Positions 1 through 5,521 of a stretch of DNA of 5,994 bases are shown here, one piece after another (position 1 is the first letter of the stretch; the number at the start of each line of letters is the position of its first letter). Both the position numbers and the translations under genes were made by a program. Origin of the DNA: Myxococcales bacterium (GTDB taxonomy: Bacteria > Myxococcota > Polyangia > Fen-1088); contig PMBY01000378.1 of NCBI GenBank assembly GCA_003153875.1, forward strand, positions 10,399 to 16,392, in the 5' to 3' direction. Under the pieces are notes generated by a model that searched no databases, was not told the origin of the DNA, and was given only the letters and a program-made list of their open reading frames with translations.

Positions 1-1350
1 CTGTTCAACTTGATCCTGCCCATCGGCATCTACTTCGTGCACTACCTGGGCCAGCGCACCTTGCTGCCGCCCACCCTGGGCACGGTCATCGCAGGACTGC
101 CCGCTTCCAACGCCGGGTTGATGCCTGGCGATCGCGTCGAGACCGTGGACGGGCGTTACATCCGCTACTGGGAAGAACTGGACGAGGCGATCAGCGTCGC
201 GCCGGGCAAGACCTTGCGCTTCGGCATCCGCCGCGGCATCGAGGCCGAGGAGCGCGACGTGACGCCGGCGCGCTGGGAGCGGCGCGGGCCGCTCAATATG
301 AAGGAAACCGTGGGCTGGATCGGGGTGTCGCCGCGTTTCCAGCTTCCCGAAGTGGGCATCATCGACTTGACCTCGCCGGCGGCTCAGGCCGGGCTGCGAA
401 CCTTCGACTACATCACATCGGTCAATGGCTCGCCGGTGTCGCACTGGAGCGAGTTCGAACGTGCGGTGGTGCGCGCGGGCGCCTCGCCCCTGCGCATCTC
501 GTACCTACGTGGGACGCATTCGGCGCTGCCTTTCGTTCACGTGGAGATCCAGGAACCGGGAAGCGCGGTGATCATTCCCCAGCCTGTGATCGATCCCGTA
601 CACGGGCGGCGCTACGACACCGGCATCCAGGCCTCCGAGCTGTTCGTCTACTCGGTCGAGCCGGGCAGCCCTGCGGATCGCATCGGGCTGCGGCGCGGAG
701 ATCAGGCGCTGGAGCTAGATGGCGAGCCTCTCTTGCACTGGAACCTCCTGCGCCAGCGGCTGGCGCAAGCACCGCAACGCGAGTTCAAGCTGACCTGGAT
801 TTCACCCGGCGGCGCGCGCCACCAGGCCAGCTTCAAGCAGGAGGCGCGCTCAGAACTGGACGCCTATCACCAAGAAGAACAACGCCTGGTTTTCGGCGCC
901 ACCAACCGCTTCGCGTGGAAGACCGCGGACCCGGTGCCGATTCGCAATCGCTTTTTCTACGCCGTGGGGCACGCCTTTGAGCGCACCGGCGAGATCGTAG
1001 TCTTCACGGCCAAAGGCTTTTTCCAGATCATTCGCGGCGAGATGTCCTCCGAGGCGTTGGGCGGACCTTTGACCATCGGCTACGCAGCGGGCGTGGCGGC
1101 CGAGCAGGGTCTGGCCCAGTACCTGTGGCTCATGGCTCTTTTGTCCATCAACATCGGCTTGCTCAACTTCTTGCCCATCCCCATCCTCGACGGCGGACGT
1201 CTGATGTTCATCACCCTCGAACTCTTCAAACGGCGACCACCCTCGGTGCGTGCGCGTGCGGTGGCTTCCTACGTGGGCATCGTGCTGGTGGTGGCGCTGA
1301 TGGCGCTTGCGCTCAAGAACGACATCGTGCGCTTCCTGCCGCCGCGATGA
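1..1350 (+). CDS. rseP: RseP-family site-2 intramembrane metalloprotease (5' end outside window), three PDZ domains
   Basis: Partial gene: the frame is open from base 1, and the first visible residues (LFNLIL, the second membrane helix, normally preceded by GP) place the window start inside the protein. The zinc-binding HExxH helix lies upstream and cannot be checked. Numbering visible residues from 1: membrane helix 1-17; PDZ-like domains at about 25-90, 103-185 and 205-283, each with the pattern of small residues, GL, GD or a variant, and a V/LDG or VNG turn; then the family C-terminal core with GGPLTIG (354-360), a hydrophobic helix (371-388), NFLPIPILDGG (389-399, Asp397 being the expected third zinc ligand) and a last helix (421-437). 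Family members cut membrane-bound anti-sigma factors or remnant signal peptides in the inner membrane. E. coli RseP has two PDZ domains, so the third is unusual. Stop TGA at 1348-1350; tsaB follows after 6 bases, so the two are probably cotranscribed. Confidence 0.93.
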   Translation: MFNLILPIGIYFVHYLGQRTLLPPTLGTVIAGLPASNAGLMPGDRVETVDGRYIRYWEELDEAISVAPGKTLRFGIRRGIEAEERDVTPARWERRGPLNMKETVGWIGVSPRFQLPEVGIIDLTSPAAQAGLRTFDYITSVNGSPVSHWSEFERAVVRAGASPLRISYLRGTHSALPFVHVEIQEPGSAVIIPQPVIDPVHGRRYDTGIQASELFVYSVEPGSPADRIGLRRGDQALELDGEPLLHWNLLRQRLAQAPQREFKLTWISPGGARHQASFKQEARSELDAYHQEEQRLVFGATNRFAWKTADPVPIRNRFFYAVGHAFERTGEIVVFTAKGFFQIIRGEMSSEALGGPLTIGYAAGVAAEQGLAQYLWLMALLSINIGLLNFLPIPILDGGRLMFITLELFKRRPPSVRARAVASYVGIVLVVALMALALKNDIVRFLPPR

Positions 1351-1356
1351 GAAACC

Positions 1357-2145
1357 ATGCGCGCGATGCTTGCCTTCGACACGTCCACCCCCTGCGCGCG
1401 GGTGGCCGTGCTTTCGATCGAGGGCAACTGCCTGGCCGCGGCCGAAAAAGTGGCCGCCCGCCATTCGTCGAATCTGTTGCGCCTGTGCGACGAGGTCTTG
1501 CGCGCGACGGGCGCGGCCGTGGCCGACCTGGCAGCGATCGCGTGCGGGGCCGGCCCGGGTAGCTTTACTGGACTGCGCGTGGGCCTGGCTGTGGCCAAGG
1601 GTCTGGCTCTGGCCGACCAGATCCCGCTGGTACTGGTGTCGTCGCTCGATGCCCTGGCTGAGGACTTGGGCGAGGCTCTTACATGGGAACCCCCAAAGGG
1701 TTCCCAAACCCTCCCGCGATCGTGCGCCGCCGGCGAAGCCGGCGGGCTCCCCACGCGGCTCGTCGAGACTTTCGTCCTGCCCTGCATCGATGCGGGCAAG
1801 GGACAGGTCTATGGCCGTCTCTATCGCGTGGCCGGTGGAGCGCCAGAGCCCATCGGCACCGACGAGCTTGTGCTGCTGCCCGAGGATCTCTGCCGACTGG
1901 TGCAGGAGCAGGCCGCGGGCGCCGCGGTCGTGGCCGGTGGCAACGGGGTGGATCGCTACCAGGAAATCTTTCGCGCGCAGCTGGGCGCCCAGGCGGTGCG
2001 CTTCCAGGTCGCAGGTCCCAGCGCCCTGGCCGTGGGCCGGCTGGCTCGCGCGCGCCTGGCCCGCGGCGAGCACGACGATCTGGAAACCAGCGTGCCCCGC
2101 TACGGCCGCCCGCCTGACATCACCAAGCCGAAATCGGCGCTGTAG
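1357..2145 (+). CDS. tsaB: TsaB, tRNA t6A37 biosynthesis partner protein, with an in-frame insert
   Basis: 262 residues. TsaB binds TsaD and, with TsaE and the TsaC/Sua5 product threonylcarbamoyl-AMP, helps make the t6A base at position 37 of ANN-decoding tRNAs in the cytoplasm. The N-terminal ASKHA-fold signature is clear: LAFDTSTPCARVAV (5-18), ACGAGPGSFTGLRVGLAVAK (62-81) and VSSLDALAED (94-103), then VLPCIDAGKGQVY (140-152). In E. coli TsaB, as I recall it, about 10 residues join the last two blocks; here there are about 37. The extra stretch, roughly residues 108-137, is Pro/Gly/Ala-rich and its DNA contains two perfect hairpins (separate entry), which explains the length above the usual 220-235 residues. 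The reading frame is kept and all core motifs are intact, so the gene is probably functional. Start ATG is 6 bases after the protease stop with only a weak GAGA ribosome site, suggesting translational coupling. Confidence 0.93.
   Translation: MRAMLAFDTSTPCARVAVLSIEGNCLAAAEKVAARHSSNLLRLCDEVLRATGAAVADLAAIACGAGPGSFTGLRVGLAVAKGLALADQIPLVLVSSLDALAEDLGEALTWEPPKGSQTLPRSCAAGEAGGLPTRLVETFVLPCIDAGKGQVYGRLYRVAGGAPEPIGTDELVLLPEDLCRLVQEQAAGAAVVAGGNGVDRYQEIFRAQLGAQAVRFQVAGPSALAVGRLARARLARGEHDDLETSVPRYGRPPDITKPKSAL
1684..1745. repeat. Double-hairpin palindromic insert inside tsaB
   Basis: Two perfect inverted repeats lie 20 bases apart within the coding sequence. Hairpin 1 has 9-base arms TGGGAACCC (1684-1692) and GGGTTCCCA (1698-1706) around a 5-base loop. 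Hairpin 2 has 8-base arms CCGCCGGC (1727-1734) and GCCGGCGG (1738-1745) around GAA. They coincide with the part of TsaB that has no counterpart in the family (about residues 108-137, near 80 bases). The paired structure, the match to extra protein length and the preserved frame together suggest a REP-like or Rickettsia-palindromic-element-like sequence that inserted in frame. The true element edges are uncertain, perhaps 1678-1768, and no second copy is present in this window. Confidence 0.6.
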
Positions 2146-2164
2146 GAAGCAGTCGGAAGGGGAG

Positions 2165-2197
2165 TTTCACCACAGAGAGCACAGAGGGCACAGAGAC
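2165..2197 (+). repeat. 33-base interspersed repeat, copy A (three 9-base units)
   Basis: After TTTCAC come three tandem 9-base units of consensus CACAGAGRG starting at 2171, 2180 and 2189. The same 33 bases occur inverted at 5114-5146 with 30 of 33 identical. It lies in the gap between the convergent ends of tsaB and the wecD-like gene. Translated in one frame it gives the HREHRGHRD-type peptide that I recognise from spurious ORFs in many bacterial genomes, so it is probably a dispersed intergenic repeat rather than a coding sequence. Confidence 0.75.
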
Positions 2198-2233
2198 GGA
2201 CCGGAAAGGGATGGGTTGGGTTTGTCCGGTCCG
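2197..2233. terminator. Possible bidirectional terminator stem-loop between convergent genes
   Basis: Perfect 9-base arms CGGACCGGA (2197-2205) and TCCGGTCCG (2225-2233) enclose a 19-base loop holding three GGG runs (2208-2210, 2213-2215, 2218-2220). The position between the tsaB stop (2145) and the stop of the wecD-like gene (2245) fits a shared transcription end. There is no T-run on either side, so it is not a classical intrinsic terminator; it could instead limit transcript decay or be part of the adjacent repeat. Confidence 0.35.
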
Positions 2234-2244
2234 AACCTGGCCCT

Positions 2245-2967
2245 TCACGCCTTCCACCAGTGGAAGGTGTACAGCGCATGGTCGAGCACGAGGCCAGCGC
2301 GGGTCCAGACTTTCTGAGGGGCGAGGTTTGCCAGCTGGGTGGAAACCAACACCTCGCTGGCGCCTTGCGCACGCGCGCGGCATCCGATCTCGCGGAACAG
2401 GGCCGCGTAGATGCCTTTGCGCTGAAACTCGGGTGCGACGCCGTTGAGCAAGATCTCCCAGGTCTTCCCGTCGAGCTTTCTGGCTGTGAGGAAGCCCGAT
2501 AGAAGTCCATCGGTTTCGGATACCAGCACGACAGAGGCAGCGTCAGCCAACGCCGAGCTGGCCCACTGCACGTATCCCTCGGTGGCAGCGGTCGGATCCA
2601 GACGAGGATCCGCATGGTAGTGGCCGAAAAACCCGGCAAACGACGCGCGCGCGATGACTTCCAGCGCCGCACGATCCGCCTCTTGGCAAAGGCGGACGCA
2701 AGGGACGGGAGCCGGCGACGGTTCAAACGTGCTGGTCGAGCCGCGATAGTAAACCAGCGTGTCAGTGAGAAAGGCCCCGGTGCGCTCCAGCGCCTGCGCG
2801 GTCGCGACGGCCTCGACTGGGCATCGCACGATCAGCAGATCAAGATCCGCGGCGCGCGCGAAGCGCATCAGACCTGAAACAGCCGCGACGGTGTCCGCGC
2901 GCCCGCGAAAAACCCGGATTGCGAAACGCGCGCTGTCGAGCGCAGAGTACACGGCCGACTCAGTCAT
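2245..2967 (-). CDS. wecD: WecD/RffC-like GNAT acetyltransferase (probable dTDP-4-amino-sugar N-acetyltransferase)
   Basis: 240 residues. The expected reaction transfers acetyl from acetyl-CoA to dTDP-4-amino-4,6-dideoxygalactose, giving dTDP-Fuc4NAc. The two-part layout matches E. coli WecD (224 residues, recalled): an N-terminal region with DLDLLIVRCP (41-50) and GAFLTDTLVYYR (64-75), then a GNAT domain with ASFAGFFGHYHADPRL (108-123), YVQW (132-135), the acetyl-CoA loop APEFQRKGIYAAL (178-190) and the C-terminal STQLANLAPQKVW (209-221) to YTFHWW (233-238). The pyrophosphate loop reads QRKGIY instead of the canonical (R/Q)xxGx(G/A). The tyrosine proposed as general acid in E. coli WecD aligns with Trp221. 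The ATG at 2967 is preferred over one 34 codons upstream because the upstream part is only the shadow of the glycosyltransferase gene. It overlaps that gene's stop by 8 bases (ATGACTGA), typical of translational coupling. Some other 4-amino-sugar acyltransferase is possible. Confidence 0.8.
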   Translation of the reverse strand: MTESAVYSALDSARFAIRVFRGRADTVAAVSGLMRFARAADLDLLIVRCPVEAVATAQALERTGAFLTDTLVYYRGSTSTFEPSPAPVPCVRLCQEADRAALEVIARASFAGFFGHYHADPRLDPTAATEGYVQWASSALADAASVVLVSETDGLLSGFLTARKLDGKTWEILLNGVAPEFQRKGIYAALFREIGCRARAQGASEVLVSTQLANLAPQKVWTRAGLVLDHALYTFHWWKA

Positions 2968-3922
2968 CGAAGGTGGTCTTTCGCACGACGTAGAGCGGCC
3001 GGTGCTTGACCTCGGTGAAGATGCGGTCGACGTACAGGCCGAGGATGCCCAGGGCCAAGATGATGGCACCCGTACTGAACCAGACCGATACGATGAGGCT
3101 GGTCCACCCCATCACGGGAGAGCCGTGCGCCACCACGCGCACGATGTGAACCAAGCCGCCCACGAAGGCGAGCGCGGAGAGCAGCAGGCCAGCGTACACG
3201 CACAGTCGCAGCGGCTTGTTCGAGTGCGCCAGGATGATGTTGGTGGCGAGCCTCATCAGCTTGAGGAAGGTATAGCCCGACTCACCCCCGGGGCGGCGCA
3301 CGTGGGTGACGTCGACGTACGCCTTGGCGAATCCCGTCCAGGTGAGAAACCCACCATAGAAACGGACGGCTTCGCCCATGCCGTTGATCGCGTCGGCCAC
3401 GCGCCTTGAGATGATGCTGAAGTTCGCCACCGTGCCGTCGTAGCGGTAGTTGAGGTCGGCCAGGTAGTTGAAGACCCGGTAGAAAAGCCACGACGACAGG
3501 CGCTTGCCGGAGCCGTCGCCCCGCCGCGCCCGGCGCGCCAGCACGCAGTCGTGACCCTCCTGCGCCTTGGCCCACAGCTTGGCGATCTCCTCGGGCGGAT
3601 CCTGAAGGTCGCCGTCCATGACCACGATCCACTGTCCGCGCGCGTGGCGCAGGCCCGCGGTGATGGCGTGATGCTGACCGAAGTTGCGACTCAAGCCGAC
3701 GCCGCGCACGCGCGCATCCTTTCGCGCGAGATCCTCGATGATGCTCCACGATTCGTCAGGGCCCCCGTCCTCGACCAGGACGATCTCGAAGCGCGCGACC
3801 AGAGGCTCTAGCGTGGCCACCAGCCGGCGGTGCAGTTCGCGCAAGAAGGGCGCGCCCCGATACACGGGCACGACCACCGAGAGGTCGATGGGTTGATTAG
3901 AATCTAAAATCGCGGATGGCAT
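2960..3922 (-). CDS. ArnC/GtrB/DPM1-like family 2 glycosyltransferase with two membrane helices
   Basis: 320 residues. A GT-A domain is followed by a membrane anchor, as in enzymes that move a sugar from a nucleotide to undecaprenyl phosphate at the inner membrane. Visible motifs: LSVVVPVYRG (14-23), LVEDGGPDES (49-58), LSRNFGQHHAITAG (77-90), the metal-binding MDGDLQDPPEEI (102-113), GGESGYTFLKLMRL (212-225), then two hydrophobic segments (about 240-264 and 272-298) and the family tail GLYVDRIFTEVKHRPLYVV (295-313). The order and spacing match ArnC, which makes undecaprenyl-phosphate aminoarabinose. The start ATG is preceded by AGGGA 10 bases upstream and lies 26 bases inside the end of the wecE-like gene; no closer alternative start preserves the GT-A fold. 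The wecD-like gene overlaps its stop. Its position between WecE and WecD homologues suggests dTDP-Fuc4NAc as donor, but the sequence cannot show donor specificity, and direct transfer to a glycan is an alternative. Confidence 0.88.
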   Translation of the reverse strand: MPSAILDSNQPIDLSVVVPVYRGAPFLRELHRRLVATLEPLVARFEIVLVEDGGPDESWSIIEDLARKDARVRGVGLSRNFGQHHAITAGLRHARGQWIVVMDGDLQDPPEEIAKLWAKAQEGHDCVLARRARRGDGSGKRLSSWLFYRVFNYLADLNYRYDGTVANFSIISRRVADAINGMGEAVRFYGGFLTWTGFAKAYVDVTHVRRPGGESGYTFLKLMRLATNIILAHSNKPLRLCVYAGLLLSALAFVGGLVHIVRVVAHGSPVMGWTSLIVSVWFSTGAIILALGILGLYVDRIFTEVKHRPLYVVRKTTFDD

Positions 3923-5093
3923 CGATCACTCGTCCCTGGGATGCCGGCTCAAGTGAAGTGAAGAATGGCAGTCGCAACAAACGATCGCTCATGGTTTCGC
4001 TCACGGGGCAGTCCCCGGGCCGGCCCCCCAGTTTCTGGCCCATGGGCGACAGGTGCAGCGGCACATAGTGGAACACGGCCATGATCCCGCGCGCCTTGAG
4101 AAAAGCAATGAGGGCTTGGCGAATCGCCAGCGAGGGAAGAATCAAGTAGTACATGTGATAGGCCTGCTCGCAGCCCTCGGGCACGATGGGGCAACGGATG
4201 TCCCGGGCCGCGGCCCAATCTGAAAGCTCGGCCTGGTAGCGCTGCCAGATCTTTCGGCGCTTCTCCTGAATCTGCCGCCACACCTCCAGTTGACCGTAGA
4301 GGAACGCGGCCAAAACATCGCTCATCAGGTAGCTGGAACCGAGGTCCACCCAGGAGTACTTGTCGACCTGGCCACGGAAGAATCGGCTGCGGTTGGTCCC
4401 CTTCTCGCGAATAACCTCGGCCCGCTCGATCAAGGCCGGGTCGTTCACCACCAGAGCCCCGCCCTCGCCGCAGGTGATGTTCTTGGTTTCGTGAAAACTC
4501 TGCGTGGCGAGCGTGCCCAGGGTTCCCAGCCAGCGCTGTTTGTACTTGCCGAACAGTCCGTGGGCGTTGTCTTCGACAATGGCGATGCGCCGGGGGCGCG
4601 CGATGGCCAAGAGCGTGTCCATTTCACAGGCGACACCGGCATAGTGAACCGGAACCATCGCCCGCGTGCGCGGGCTGATGAGCGACTCGATCTGCTTCTC
4701 GTCGATGTTGAGCGTGTCCGGGCGAATGTCGGCGAAGCGAATGCGGGCGCCGCGCAGGACGAACGCGTTGGCGGTGGAGACGAAGGTGAAGGACGGCACG
4801 ATGACCTCGTCATCGGGCCCGATGTCGAGGAGAAGCGCGGCCAGTTCCAGCGCGTGGGTGCAGGATGTGGTGAGAAGAACCTTGGGCGCGCCCAGCACCT
4901 CTTCCAGCAGCGCCTGGCACTTGCGCGAGTAGCTCTGGTCGCCCGCGATCTGACCGATGGAGACTGACTGGCTGATGTGATGGAGTTCCTGGCCCTCGAT
5001 GCCCGACCGGTTGAAGGGAATGGAATTCGCAGCGGCTCCCAGCGAAGCCGATCCGGCCAATAAACCGTTTGCTATCGGAAACTCCTCAGTCAT
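3897..5093 (-). CDS. wecE: WecE/RffA-like dTDP-4-amino-4,6-dideoxygalactose transaminase (DegT/DnrJ/EryC1 family)
   Basis: 398 residues. WecE uses pyridoxal phosphate and glutamate to aminate C4 of dTDP-4-keto-6-deoxyglucose. Similarity to E. coli WecE (376 residues, recalled) runs almost end to end: SIPFN (24-28), KVLLTTSCTHALELAALLLD (71-90), SFTFVSTANAFVLRGA (101-116), VPVHYAGVACEMDT (147-160), VEDNAH (173-178, Asp175 contacting the cofactor ring), SFHETKN (199-205, Lys204 forming the Schiff base), EKGTNRSRFFRGQVDKY, GSSYLMSD and IMAVFHYVPLHLSP. Such long identical blocks make this assignment firmer than a generic DegT call. The first 23 residues are an Ala/Gly/Ser-rich extension, since family members usually begin near the IPFN motif. 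The ATG at 5093 is nevertheless supported by a GGGGGAAG ribosome site with 9 bases of spacing. First gene of the three-gene block; the glycosyltransferase gene overlaps its end. Confidence 0.92.
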   Translation of the reverse strand: MTEEFPIANGLLAGSASLGAAANSIPFNRSGIEGQELHHISQSVSIGQIAGDQSYSRKCQALLEEVLGAPKVLLTTSCTHALELAALLLDIGPDDEVIVPSFTFVSTANAFVLRGARIRFADIRPDTLNIDEKQIESLISPRTRAMVPVHYAGVACEMDTLLAIARPRRIAIVEDNAHGLFGKYKQRWLGTLGTLATQSFHETKNITCGEGGALVVNDPALIERAEVIREKGTNRSRFFRGQVDKYSWVDLGSSYLMSDVLAAFLYGQLEVWRQIQEKRRKIWQRYQAELSDWAAARDIRCPIVPEGCEQAYHMYYLILPSLAIRQALIAFLKARGIMAVFHYVPLHLSPMGQKLGGRPGDCPVSETMSDRLLRLPFFTSLEPASQGRVIDAIRDFRF

Positions 5094-5100
5094 GCCGGCT

Positions 5101-5108
5101 CTTCCCCC
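5101..5108 (-). promoter_or_regulatory. Ribosome binding site of the wecE-like gene
   Basis: On the - strand GGGGGAAG lies about 9 bases upstream of the ATG at 5093. It supports the long N-terminus over a start nearer the conserved IPFN motif. It sits just downstream of repeat copy B. Confidence 0.6.
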
Positions 5109-5113
5109 GATCC

Positions 5114-5146
5114 GGCTCTGTGTCCTCTGCGCTCTCTGTGGTGAAA
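5114..5146 (-). repeat. 33-base interspersed repeat, copy B (inverted relative to copy A)
   Basis: On the - strand this reads TTTCAC followed by three 9-base units starting at 5140, 5131 and 5122. It matches copy A at 2165-2197 in 30 of 33 positions and is preceded by six T residues on its strand. It occupies over half of the 61-base gap between the small gene ending at 5155 and the start of the wecE-like gene at 5093, so it lies inside what may be one transcript. The two copies bracket the three sugar genes in opposite orientations. Confidence 0.75.
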
Positions 5147-5154
5147 AAAGCTAG

Positions 5155-5505
5155 CTAACCTTCTTCTCCTCCGCCGCTGGTGGGTTCGTCTTCGCCCGCC
5201 TGGCTTTCAGCGCTGGCCGCCATCTTGGGGTACCAGCTCTCGAACACCTCGGTGATCTGGCGCGCCTGTTTTTCGCTCGACACGTTGAACGACGATTGCT
5301 TGCGATAGGAGCCGTGGAACTTCTTGAAGCGCACAATGGCCATCTTGGGCGCGCGAAACTTACCGCTCGCCTTGTCCAGCTCCTGGTAGAGGAACATCAG
5401 GGTGGCCCACGCGCCCTTGGTCAGGACGACCTTCTCCAATTGCTTGCGCACCAGCACACCCTCGTCTTCGTAGTCGTAGGTCAGTTCATCCAAGGTTTCG
5501 GCCAT
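5155..5505 (-). CDS. Small conserved-looking protein of unknown function, 116 residues
   Basis: I do not recognise a family with a known role. The protein starts acidic (MAETLDELTYDYEDEG), continues through GVLVRKQLEKVVLTKGAWATLMFLYQELD as a likely helical segment (about 16-44), then a basic stretch KFRAPKMAIVRFKKFHGSYRKQ (49-70), SSEKQARQITEVFESWY (76-92) and an acidic, Ser/Gly-rich, probably disordered tail (from about 98). There is no signal peptide or membrane segment, so it is probably cytoplasmic. The start ATG at 5505 is chosen because GAGGAG lies 7 bases upstream and the 56 codons before it are a shadow of the PilZ gene in another frame. It follows the PilZ stop by 16 bases, so the two are probably in one operon. 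The balanced charge pattern and ordinary amino-acid composition argue for a real protein; a nucleic-acid or protein partner is only a guess. Confidence 0.8.
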   Translation of the reverse strand: MAETLDELTYDYEDEGVLVRKQLEKVVLTKGAWATLMFLYQELDKASGKFRAPKMAIVRFKKFHGSYRKQSSFNVSSEKQARQITEVFESWYPKMAASAESQAGEDEPTSGGGEEG

Positions 5506-5512
5506 GGTGGGG

Positions 5513-5518
5513 CTCCTC
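5513..5518 (-). promoter_or_regulatory. Ribosome binding site setting the start of the 116-residue gene
   Basis: On the - strand GAGGAG lies 7 bases before the ATG at 5505. This is the best Shine-Dalgarno match in the window and decides for the short start over the open frame extending to 5673. Confidence 0.75.
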
Positions 5519-5521
5519 GTT

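Noticed and set aside
850..2073. A 407-codon open frame on the - strand opposite the protease and tsaB
   Set aside because: It runs antisense through two firmly identified genes; its His/Gln/Arg-rich composition has no domain signal and is the usual shadow of GC-rich codon bias.
1307..2317. A 336-codon + strand frame overlapping tsaB
   Set aside because: Arg/Ser/Trp-rich translation with no family motif, out of frame with a clear TsaB. Its end runs through the dispersed repeat.
2594..2611. GGATCC...GGATCC palindromic pair in the wecD-like gene
   Set aside because: Two six-base palindromes inside conserved coding sequence; no associated length change or other structure, so chance.
2968..3069. 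Longer N-terminus for the wecD-like protein (34 extra residues)
   Set aside because: The extra codons lie wholly inside the glycosyltransferase gene and translate to a Ser/Pro-rich shadow. The ATG at 2967 with the ATGACTGA overlap is a better start.
4290..4967. A 225-codon + strand frame opposite wecE
   Set aside because: Antisense to conserved WecE blocks, with no ribosome site or motifs supporting translation.
3897..5093. wecE region as recently transferred on base composition
   Set aside because: Hand counts of single 60-base lines gave about 58% G+C here against about 62% in neighbouring genes, too small and too sparsely sampled a difference to support transfer.
5144..5158. AGCTAGCT palindrome followed by six T residues as an intrinsic terminator after the 116-residue gene
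   Set aside because: The stem would have at most four pairs with no loop, too short for a terminator; the T-run belongs to the edge of repeat copy B.
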